NCBI GenBank assembly: GCA_027186245.1
Contig: CP114482.1
Location: 1,927,001-1,991,000, forward strand
Origin: Coriaria nepalensis
Lineage: Eukaryota > Streptophyta > Magnoliopsida > Cucurbitales > Coriariaceae
DNA length: 64,000 nucleotides
Direction: 5' to 3'
Of this stretch, positions 42,798-52,538 are shown one piece after another. The notes below the pieces were generated by a model, which saw nothing but the letters and a program-made list of their open reading frames with translations, had not been told where the DNA came from and did no database searches. Both the position numbers and the translations under genes were made by a program. Within the stretch, counting starts at the first letter, position 1. Each line of letters begins with the position of its first letter.

Positions 42798-44478
42798 CTA
42801 GGCCAAGCACGGCTCTACTTTCTTAAAAGCCATGATTTGCTTCTGCTTTTGAGAAGGTAATTTAACATCAGTAGCAAGTCCAATTGCTTCTAGAAACATT
42901 ATAACCCACCATGTTGTATCAAGCTGCCACCATTCAATCCCATGCCGTGCTGAAGTCTCGAATGCATGGTGGTTGTTATGCCAACCCTCTCCAAATGCAA
43001 GAAGCGCCACCCACCTAATTGTTAATCGAATTAATTACTTAATTAGGCAACTTAATTTTGTTAATTAATCTCTAGCTAACTAGGGTTTTAATCTCTCTAC
43101 CAGTTGTTCTTTGATAAATCACCCGTGTTCCATTGTTGCTTTCCCCATCTATGGCACACAGAGTTTACAGAAAATGTAATATGCAAAACGAACACAATTC
43201 TCACACCCTGCAACAGAGCCAAGACAATCATACACTACTAGTCTAATAATAATGAGTAAATATGACTTAATCCACCTAAATGTTCAATGTACTAGACTTA
43301 ACAGATTCAGTCTGCATGTGAATTCTTAATCCAACGTCGAACTAACCTTTTGAATGGATCATATTTGAAAATGGAGCATTTCTCACATGTGTAATACATG
43401 ATCAGATCTAATCAATTTTTTAACAAAATTCGAAAGCTGAGTACAAAAGTCTAATTTATAAAAGTCGGAAGGATGTAAGTCTAGTTTTACTATTTTGAGA
43501 GATATAAATATAGTAAAATAAAATTTTAAGGAATTTAAGTCTAGTTTCCTCTATAATAATAATAATTACAAGATGCCTAATATATACGACATGAGGTGTA
43601 CTCTTACCATTCCCCATACGAGAAAGGGAAGTCCTCCCATCCGATATAGTAAAGCTGCAAGAGCAATCGGGTGAAGAATGTATGTGTTTCGAAGAAACCC
43701 GTAGAAAGGTTGCTTCTCGAGATCATTAACATTGTTTGGTCTACCATGTTTTATGTAAAGAGTGAACATGTTGTGGATCGGTGATATCTGTCTTCCTGAA
43801 TTTTCATGTCTTCCTTCGTAAAATTCAGGAGTGACCTTTTTGGTTAAGGAATAAGAGTCGAACGACCAACCTATGTGACTGAACCATAATCCTGCAATAG
43901 GACTATGTGGGTCTCTTTCAGAATCAACGAAGCGATGGTGATATCTATGTGTACTCACCCAATCGATCGGATCGCCCTGCAAATATTTCATGTAACATTT
44001 TGAATTAGTCGGTTGTAATAGATTCCGAACTTACAAACAGCTCGAGCCGTTACAAAATAGCCCTATTATATAAAGCATCGTTTGAACTCAAGACTTTTGC
44101 TTTAACAGAATGTTGATTTACTGCTAGTTCTAAAAGCTCGAGTTATTAGGAAAATACTCAAACAACATAACGCTGATTAACAGACGAACAAATTACCTGA
44201 AAAGCATGGACTCCGCAATAAGCAAACAAGTATTCGAGCCATTTGGGAAGCTTGAAACTTCTATGCGTAAGACTCCTGTGAAAAGTGAGTGTAATCCCGA
44301 AAAGGCCCGTCACAACATACAAAATCAAAGCGACCCGAAAGGCATTCCAATTGAATTGGAATGGTGCTAAAAAGCAAAGGCCATGCGCGATCAACAGACA
44401 TGTAACAACACGTCGATCTGATTCCGTCCATTTCCTTTCATCATTTTTTTCTGCAACCCCTTCTTTTGTTGATTGCAT
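42798..44478 (-). CDS. Acyl-lipid/acyl-CoA delta-9-type desaturase (ADS/FAD5 family), second copy
   Basis: Four exons, 44478-44197, 43976-43608, 43207-43101 and 43014-42798, join in phase to 324 residues. His boxes HRSLTH, HRYHH and HNNHH are all present, and the tail GLATDVKLPSQKQKQIMAFK is typical. Exon boundaries match the copy at 21976-24351, so they are paralogues. The N-terminus (MQSTKEGVAEKNDERKW) is hydrophilic without a plastid transit peptide, so ER location is likely. Exon 2 carries the same extra segment between the TKK and HGRPNNVNDLEKQ motifs, three residues longer here. The substrate and bond position cannot be read from sequence. Confidence 0.88.
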
Positions 44479-44726
44479 GATTAGATGAGAAGAAATATTT
44501 AGTAGGGGTGAGAAAGTTAGAGAAAGTGGGGATGTATTTATAGCGAATTAGATGGAATAATAGATGGTGAATTTGTGGTCGACTTGGTGGACTTCTTATT
44601 AAAGTGTAAATGAAATAATAAAACCCAAGAAACTTTATTCTCCTAATTGATCAATAAAATGGTATTATAAAATAATATAATATGATTTCATTTATCAAAC
44701 TATAAGAATAATATATTAGTATTAGG

Positions 44727-45294
44727 GTTGATCATTAAATCCATACCAAATCCGATCCGACTAATTTTTATGAGTACCTATCATTCGACATGTCGAGTTT
44801 ATCTACATTTAAAAGAAATTAAAAAAAAAAAAAAACAATGAAGAGTCTTCTTCGTCCACAAGCCCCGCACAGCATCTCTCTCCCTCGCCCACAGCACACC
44901 CCTCTGTTGACTAAGACTGGTTCTGCCGCCGCCTCCGTTCACTCGCCCACCGTTCCTCTCCCTTGCCTACAGCACGTAGCCTCTTCCCAAGCAAGACCAG
45001 ATCTGTCGACACCCACTGACGCCGTTCACTTGCTCATACCTCTCCCTCGACGCAAATGCAGACGTCGACGTCCTTCTTTCTCCCTTTTCAATCCACTGCC
45101 CCCGCCCCCCTCCGTCCTCCGTCCATCCTCCGTCCATCAATCAATCTCCCTCCTTAAAAAATCGAATACCTGATTATCTGATCCTATCTTGTACTGATAG
45201 GGTCGGATCGGAGGTATGACCTCCCGTTTCAATCGGATTGGATACTCGAGTGTAACGGGTCGGATCCACCGTTGCACATGCCTAATCAATACGA
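44727..45294. other. GC-rich block between TIR-like ends
   Basis: The left end TTAGGGTTGATCA and the reverse-complemented right end TTAGGCATGTGCA agree at about 10 of 13 bases. Inside, CCGATCCGAC (about 44752) and GTCGGATCGG (about 45203) are inverted. A C-rich stretch (44838-45173) is open in one plus frame (111 codons, Pro/Ser/Arg-rich) but has no family and lacks gene context. It may be a hAT-like element with captured GC-rich sequence. Confidence 0.35.
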
Positions 45295-45717
45295 TTCATT
45301 CAAGAATTTTTCATAAAAATCCAATCTCAAAATGCTCCATAAATGCAATTGAATGTATCCATATTAAAAAGTGTGAAAGCTAATAATTATTTTATAACTT
45401 ATTGCAAATACTACTTATTGTATTTATAATAATAAATCAATGGTGATAATCCAATGAGACTCATGCACTCACGTAGAGGCAACATTAGATGCATTTGGCA
45501 CTCACTTTAACTTCATAAATTAAGAAATGTTATAAGTAGGGATATCCGAAGAAGAATTTTCCAATAAATCAAAAAAGTGAAAATATTGTCTTTAATCCTA
45601 TATCAATCGTTGTAAAGGCTTTCCGGCTCTCTCCTAAGATGAAATACAAGCGTTCTTCAGTCATAGTTATAGCAAGAGCAACTTTAGCTAAACTTGAAGA
45701 TTATAATGTTTTTCCAT

Positions 45718-46248
45718 CGTTACCTAATGTTATTTTATCATTACATAATATCCAAACATTATATTTAGAATTATAAATATTGAATCTCTCACAAAAAAAA
45801 AAAAACATAAATATTCAATCTTTTTATGAAACCTTAATACTTAAAAGTTACACTTACAACTACAAAAGTTACACATTTCATTATTTCACCATAAATTTAT
45901 ATTTTTCTATTATTATCTAATATCTAAAAGTTATATTTAGAACATAAAAATTGGATCTTTCACAAAAGAATATACATATCCAATATTTTTATAAAACCAT
46001 AATATCTAAAAGTTCTACTTACAACAACAAAGATTAAACCTTTCATTATGTTACCATAAGTTATAGATCTTTCGATTATTATCTAAAATTTAAATATTAT
46101 ATTTAAAATTATAAATATTGAATTCCTCATAAATAAATATAAAAAAAAATCCAATCATTTTATAAAATTCTAATATTTAAAAATAATAATTATAATCATA
46201 AAAATTAAACCTTTCATTATTTTATTATAAAAATTTAAATATTTCTAT
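45718..46248. repeat. Three tandem units of 165-194 bp
   Basis: Units begin ATTATCTAA/GTTACCTAA at 45718, 45912 and 46077 (a fourth starts at 46249). Each has the order TTATATTTAGAA, TTGAATCT(CT)CACAAA, TCCAATATTTTTATAAAACC and TTTCATTATTTTACCATAA. Confidence 0.65.
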
Positions 46249-46970
46249 TATTACCTAACATTTGCCATTCATGGGGACATCATTTTGTAGTGTTTTGATC
46301 CCATCCTATTAAAGTTCACCACTAATTGTGGTATTATATTATAATGTTTTGATCCCACTAAATTATTGGCATGTTTACCTTTTCCACCGTTAACTTTACT
46401 ACTAAATTATTGGCATTATTTTGATAGCACTAAATTTAGGTGCACGTTTTCCTTTTTCATCCACAAATGTAGTGGTTGCCATAGTCTTCACTTAAAGTTA
46501 CACTACCCACTACTACTTTAGTTTGAGCAGTACATTTTCCAAACAAAAATACCAATAATTTAAGTGAGATTTAAGTTTTAAGTAATGTTTTTTAAAAAAA
46601 AGACAGAATCAAATGTAGAGGGAGGGAGAATTATAATTTTAAATCCTTCATATTAAACCTAAAATTTTCATCTTAAACCTAAAAATTAAACTTTAGATCT
46701 TTCAAAAGTCTAACCTTTAGGATTCAATAAATGAAAGGTCCAACATTAAGCGTCCAATCCTAATTTCTCAATGCCTTCTTAAGCTAAAACCAACAAAATT
46801 CAAATGAACAAATATCAACCAATCAAAACCATTAGATACAACTATTCATTCAAAAAAGTTGCAGCGAGTAACAAAAATCATTTATCACAACCACAATCAT
46901 AACCACAACCACAATCTCTCAAAACTTAAGACATTAGGAAATTGGGAAAAAAAAATATTAATGTTTCTTT

Positions 46971-47230
46971 TACCCGATTTCTTAAATTTGATAATATATC
47001 GAGAAATCAAGTAAAATGAACAAAGTGCTTTTCTTTTCTCAATTTCTTGATGTCTTAAGTTTTATAAGATATCAAAAAATCAGGTAAAATGAATATAAAA
47101 CTTTCCTTTTCCTGATTACTCGATATCTTAAGTTTTATAAAATATCGAGAAATCGAGTAAATGAAACAAAGAACTTTTATTTACCCGATTTCTCGATGCT
47201 TAAGTTTGTAAGCAATCGAGAAATCAGGAA
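46971..47230. repeat. About four tandem palindromic units of ~70 bp
   Basis: Each unit pairs CCCGATTTCTCGATATCTTA-type sequence with TATCGAGAAATCGGGTAAA-type sequence 15-20 bases later. Units begin near 46971, 47038, 47110 and 47183. A string of hairpins could form. It is inside the 2.66-kb inverted-repeat element. Confidence 0.7.
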
Positions 47231-47931
47231 AAAATTAATAGAAAAATACCTAAATCAAAACATATCAATAACCAAATTCATCAGACCATTAATAGAGATA
47301 ATAAAAAAAAATAACAAACTTTAAATTATAAATTTATAAAGAAGTCTTTTACAAAATATAGTAAAACAACTTTTTTTTATTTTTTTTATTAATAATCATT
47401 ATAAATAAAAAATAATATCAACACCTAATTAGACATTTATTGTCATGCTAAACACTACTATTACTAGAACTTTTATAGGTAAGAATTGAGAGTGAAGATT
47501 CTTTACAAAAATTGTTTAGCTAAAGTTGTTGTTGCTATAACTATGACGGAATGATACTTGTATTTCATACCAGGAGAGGGTCGGAAAGTCTTTACAATGA
47601 TTGATAAGATTAAAGACAATATTTTCACTTTATTTTAATTTATTGGAAAATTTTTCTTTAAATATACCTACTTATAACATTCTTGAATTTTTGAAATTAA
47701 AGTTAAAGTGCCAAGTGAATCTAATCTAATGCTACCTCTACACGAGTGCATGAGTCTCACTGGATTATCATAATTTTTTTTTTATTATTATAAATATATA
47801 AATAGTATTTACTATAAAATAATTATTAGCTTTCACACTTTTTAATATTGATACAAGTATTTATGAAGCATTTTGAGATTGGGTTTTTATGAAAAATTAT
47901 TGAATGAATCGTAATGATTAGGCATGTGCAA

Positions 47932-48697
47932 TCGTAATGATTAATGGACAAATTGCCTAAATTATCTCTTTAAACAAATAAATTATTAAATTTAGTTTGG
48001 TTTCTACTAGGTTTTAGCCTAGTAGGTAGGTAGGTAGGTACGTACATAAACAGATTGATCCAACATCACTAGAAACTTAGATGGGGCCGCAATCAAGAGT
48101 AGCATAAGTAATCATTGTTGTAAGTATTTATTCTTGAGATTAACATTTTATAACAACTTATAATTTAACTGTTTAAAATCCAATAACGCAACGGGACATA
48201 TCATCTAAAATTTATATGAAAATAATTTAAGAAAATATTAGATAAGAAAATAATTTAAGAAAAAGAAATAAATATCTTTAAAAAATAAAAAATAAAAAAT
48301 TTCCTTTAGATTATTTTATCTTTGGGTAAAAATAGGATTCAGAGTCCACAAACTCAAGCCCTCAATGATGAGTTAGATCTTCGATTACCAGATTACACGA
48401 TAGCATGCCTTATAGCTACTTTACATGTCATGTACACATTAATATCTCGTGACATACATAAATGCATTATACCATATACATTAGGTGCTATAAATTTCCA
48501 TATCCCATTCCTTTGATCATTCCCGTGAACTCATAACTAGCCCACTTCAATCCATGCACCAAACACACTCTTTCTTTTGGTTTTTCTATGTGACTTGGCC
48601 CACCACATTTAGTTCCCTTTCCTCAACCTTATAAATTGAACCCACAAGCCCAATTTCCCCCTACGCCTCTCACATTACAACCTTTTTGGGAAGAAAA
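47932..48697. other. Spacer and TMM promoter
   Basis: A TAGG run lies at about 48018-48040. It is AT-rich to about 48520, then has the TMM leader, with CTTATAAATTG near 48628 as a possible TATA region about 70 bp before the ATG. Open frame 48322-48516 is not supported. Confidence 0.45.
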
Positions 48698-50203
48698 ATG
48701 GCATTCTTTTCTTCACCACCAAAAGAACCTGCAAAAGTACTTTTCATCCTAGTTGTGCTTATCGGTTTTGTGTCACTCGAAATGTCTTTTACCGTGATCA
48801 TGTCGGATTCCAGTGTTCCTTCAGCTCTGGTGGATGGGCCACAATCTGGGTTCTCTATAAACAAAATTAGGGCGCGAACTGATACTCGAGAACAAGAAGC
48901 TGTCTATGACATCATGCGGGCCACTGGGAATGACTGGGCCACAGACATCCCAGATGTATGTCGGGGCCGGTGGCACGGGATCGAGTGCATGCCAGACAAG
49001 GACAACGTCTACCATGTTGTGTCTATCTCTTTCGGAGCATTATCGAATGACAATGCCTTTCCGACATGTGACCCGACCAAATCCTATATATCATCTTCCA
49101 TTACCAAACTTTCATACATTAGGAGATTGTTGTTTTACCGTTGTTTCAGTTATAATCCTCAACCTATCCCGTCATTTTTGGGCCAATTGGGCACCACATT
49201 GCAATCTTTGGTCCTTAGGGAGAATGGTCTCGTGGGCCCCATTCCTAATGAATTAGGCAATCTGACCCGTTTGAAGGTCCTTGATCTTCACAAGAACAAT
49301 CTTAATGGGTCGATACCGGAATCATTGGGCCGGATAACGGGACTAAGGTCGTTAGATCTGAGCGGGAACAAGCTAACCGGACTGATACCGAGTCTAAGCT
49401 TTCCGGATCTCCATATTATGGACCTAAACCAAAATCTTCTAACGGGCTCAATCCCATCTAGTATTACAGCCTGCCATTCACTAATCAAAATGGATTTTAG
49501 TCACAATCGCCTAACGGGCCCAATACCCGACTCCATTGATGGCCTTAAAGAGCTTATGCTTATGGACTTAAGCTTCAATCGGATCTCGGGCCCATTTCCA
49601 ATCTCCCTTAGTGGGCTAACTAGTCTTCAAGCTATGAATGTTAAAGCAAACCCAATGGGTGAATCCACAACAATACCAAATGATGCATTTGATGGCATGA
49701 AGAATCTAATGACCTTGATTCTATCAAACATGAATTTGCACGGACCAATTCCAGCATCATTGGGGCGGTTACCAAACCTTCGGGCCCTACACCTTGATGG
49801 CAATCACTTGAATGGGTCAATCCCACTTGATTTTGGCGGCCTGAAACATCTCAATGAGTTAAGGCTTAATGACAATGGGCTAACTGGGCCTGTTCCGTTT
49901 GGGAGGGAAATGGTGTGGAGGATGACGAGCAAGCTCAGACTCTATGACAATCCGGGCCTTTGTTACAACCCGAATAGCGGGTTTGATGATGGGCTGGACC
50001 CATCCTATGATTCGGGTATTGGGCAATGTGACATGCAGAGATCCAGGTCGGCCCGAATGGTTGAACATCTTTCCACTACTGAAACTGTCATGCCTGATGA
50101 AATTAGAGCTCTTGCATCAGCTGGAGGAGCAGTAGTTCATGAAACGAAAGCCATTTTGTTAACGTGTTTCTGGTCCATTTCATTACTATTATTATTATTG
50201 TAG
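48698..50203 (+). CDS. TMM: TOO MANY MOUTHS, LRR receptor-like protein
   Basis: A single exon encodes 501 residues from the ATG at 48698 (an in-frame TTG lies 12 bases upstream). Order: signal peptide (~1-28), a conserved N-cap (QEAVYDIMRATGNDWA, DVCRGRWHGIECMPD), about ten plant-type LRRs from residue ~110 to ~390 (LVLRENGLVGPIPNELGNLT, LDLSFNRISGPFP, LRLNDNGLTGPVPF), a Cys-bearing C-cap and a C-terminal hydrophobic segment (AILLTCFWSISLLLLLL). There is no kinase. The N-cap and overall length match what I recall of TMM (about 496 residues), the co-receptor that works with ERECTA-family kinases and EPF peptides to space stomata at the plasma membrane. Other RLPs lack this N-terminal block, so the call is strong. 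Confidence 0.95.
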   Translation: MAFFSSPPKEPAKVLFILVVLIGFVSLEMSFTVIMSDSSVPSALVDGPQSGFSINKIRARTDTREQEAVYDIMRATGNDWATDIPDVCRGRWHGIECMPDKDNVYHVVSISFGALSNDNAFPTCDPTKSYISSSITKLSYIRRLLFYRCFSYNPQPIPSFLGQLGTTLQSLVLRENGLVGPIPNELGNLTRLKVLDLHKNNLNGSIPESLGRITGLRSLDLSGNKLTGLIPSLSFPDLHIMDLNQNLLTGSIPSSITACHSLIKMDFSHNRLTGPIPDSIDGLKELMLMDLSFNRISGPFPISLSGLTSLQAMNVKANPMGESTTIPNDAFDGMKNLMTLILSNMNLHGPIPASLGRLPNLRALHLDGNHLNGSIPLDFGGLKHLNELRLNDNGLTGPVPFGREMVWRMTSKLRLYDNPGLCYNPNSGFDDGLDPSYDSGIGQCDMQRSRSARMVEHLSTTETVMPDEIRALASAGGAVVHETKAILLTCFWSISLLLLLL

Positions 50204-50718
50204 TAATGTAAATAATTTGATGTCTTAAAAAGTTGTCTGAAAATAATCTGTAAGTTGTATATAGTTGGATAATTGATAGAAATTGATGTTTCCAAATCTA
50301 AGAGGTTAAATAATCAAATTGAGATAAGGAAGAGTCTAATTTCTTACAACCAACTTCATGTCCAATGGTTAACGTCTTCACGACCCATACAAAATTTACA
50401 AAGGAATAATCATGAAATTTATATCCATGTCCGATTTTTGATAGATACAAAACTTTACGATATTGTTTGCTTAGTTCATACCCTTATAGGAAATCTTGGA
50501 TAAAGTCTCTTAAATGCTTGCTTATATGTCCCTTAGTGGTAATAAACTAATGAGAACTCAACTTGGAATGTAAGGATCAAACTGTTGAACTCTATAGCTT
50601 GTTACATTATGTAATGAGAGCTCAACTTCAAATATAGGCTGTGTTCATAAATATCATCTGTAAGAAAGCATTCATATTCAAGTAGGCTTCTGTATTGACA
50701 TAGGTTTCTGCTTTACAG
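50204..50718. other. TMM 3' region
   Basis: 3' UTR and AT-rich spacer. The frame at 50273-50503 has no family features. Confidence 0.5.
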
Positions 50719-51106
50719 GAAAATATGTATTTGAAGGAACAAATTGAAATACTAAGTCCGGGATAATACGATTCTTAAAAAAGCTGTAGCTATATATACA
50801 ACATGAACGTCACAGAGAGACGGAACATAAGGTGCAACAGTCGCAGCATATGAGGCAATTACTGTCTCAATATCAGGAACAAGTGAGAACACTCGAGGTT
50901 AGTAAAAGAAAACAACAACAAACCTTTGTTTCATTCTTCATGCAAAAGAAATCCCTTCTACATTATACTACAACTGCAATTCGGGTTTCTCATTCCTTCT
51001 ATTTTTCTTTCTTGAGCAGGTAAATAATTATGCTTTGACAATGCATCTGAAGCAAGCGCAGCAAAGTAGCTCTATTCCGGGACGTTTCAAGCCAGATGTC
51101 TTCTAA
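50719..51106 (+). pseudogene. 3' fragment of a golgin-like coiled-coil gene
   Basis: After an acceptor TTTACAG, ENMYLKEQIEIL begins at 50719. A stop and a four-base TATA duplication near 50795 break the frame, then QHERHRETEHKVQQSQHMRQ and SQYQEQVRTLE run to a donor at 50898, and a last exon (51020-51106) encodes VNNYALTMHLKQAQQSSSIP and GRFKPDVF before TAA. I recognise this as the C-terminal end of a plant golgin-family/coiled-coil protein. Only the last two exons are present, with intron retained, so it is a truncated DNA-level duplicate or leftover and not a retrocopy. Confidence 0.7.
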
Positions 51107-51308
51107 GAGCTGATTATGGCGAAGATGCTGAATAAGTTGCTGGATTTACAGTTTTGTTTAATGTGTTAGATTCATCGATGTGTTAAATGTCTGTAGTTGC
51201 ATGATTGCCTTTTCAAAGGGTGTAATATGCCGAGAAAAATATTCACTTTGGAACTTCATGTCGTTGTCCATTAATGAACGACATGCTTTCCTTTTAATCT
51301 CATTTACC

Positions 51309-51448
51309 TATTTTTAATCAGATGGCTAATTTTGAGTTAGTGGTTGACTTATTTTGAGTCAAATATGAGGTGTCGTAAAATTAGTGGTCGACTTATTTTG
51401 AGTCCAACGTGAGGTGTCGTAACATTAGTCATCTGATTAGAAATATGT
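51309..51448. mobile_element. Small TIR element with a 44-bp internal duplication
   Basis: TAATCAGATGGCTAAT on the left and ATTAGTCATCTGATTA on the right are inverted copies with one mismatch. Between them a 44-bp unit (51338-51381) is repeated (51382-51425). Its ~140 bp size fits a MITE. Confidence 0.5.
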
Positions 51449-52538
51449 GGATGTATGGATAAGATTAGAAGGAAGACATGATCGGGATGAAATGACAAAG
51501 GTAAGTAATCTAGATTCATAAAAATTAGCTACATGTGTTTAATTTGAATAAATAAAAAACGAAAATAATATTTAATAATTTATTTAATAAATTAGTATAA
51601 TTGAAAATTAGTATGAACCTTGCTTTCTTATTAATTTTTTTTTTTTAAATCCGAATTTTCTATAAAAATATATAGGAGAAAAAATGAAATCTAAATTGAT
51701 ATTTCAAAGAAAAATATTTCAAAATAATTCAATTTTTTTTATGAGAAAAATCGATGATCGCTTTATAAGATATTCAAATCGAATTGAGTTTTCGTGAGAA
51801 ACTCAATCAAATCGATTCGTTCTTCTTTGTGAAGAATCAAATCGGGTCGATTCTACTCATTTGAACCCGAATAATGACAAAAAAAAAAACAAAAGGAATG
51901 GAGGTTGAAACCATACATCCATGGCATCTGATTTTGAGCTCCAAATCCATGGAGTTCTTATTTTAAGCATGAACTGGATCCATGACGTTTAGTCCTTCCT
52001 TCTTTAAAGTTCTAGTTCAAGAATAAAAAGATGAATCAGATCTATTTGATTATGTTCTTCTTAAGTAAGAACAAAGTGGATTTAATCAGTTTACTATATA
52101 ATTTAAAAATATTACTAAAAAATTAAATTATTTCGATTAATTTTTTTTTATAAAAAAAATTAAATTATTTCAATTCTTTTTTTTCCAAAAAAATCAGATT
52201 TTTTCCTCTTAATTTATACTGAGGACGATCCATTTTCTGTATCCGTACCTGCAAGTTTTGCCACCTCTGAATGCATATACTAAATATAAAATAAATAAAA
52301 ATTAAAAAACATAAGACCACGTGGACTGGAAAGTATCATCTCATTCCTTTTTTTTTTTTTTTCCCCCAAATATCATCTCATTCCTTCCTGCTCGAATTCA
52401 TCAGAATCTCTCTGGACTCTCTGGGCTTTTTCAGGCAGCAAAAGGAGAGAAAGATGAAAAATATCAAGCAACTCCTTTTCACTTATTTTTAGGACGAATT
52501 TTATCAAATTTACCCCCGCTAGCGTTTTCTGGTTATCC
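51449..52538. other. AT-rich spacer and DnaJ promoter
   Basis: No gene or repeat family was recognised. A poly(T) run lies at 52348-52362, with the CT-rich DnaJ leader after 52380. Open frame 52321-52866 is an out-of-frame shadow of DnaJ exon 1. Confidence 0.5.

Larger units (their letters stand above)
45272..47931. mobile_element. 2.66-kb element with ~420-bp terminal inverted repeats
   Basis: 45272-45692 pairs with the reverse complement of 47514-47931. Matching blocks run from the tips (TTGCACATGCCTAATCA) through CCAATCTCAAAATGC, TGTGAAAGCTAATAATTATT, GAGACTCATGCACTC, TTTCCAATAAA and ATAGTTATAGCAA to the inner ends. The 1.8-kb interior holds only AT-rich repeats and no transposase. The flanking bases do not give an obvious target duplication. 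The long arms suit a non-autonomous Mutator-like or foldback element. Confidence 0.7.

Noticed and set aside
44838..45173. 111-codon plus frame as a gene
   Set aside because: C-rich low-complexity sequence with Pro/Ser/Arg bias, no family, no splice or UTR context; kept only as a GC-rich block.
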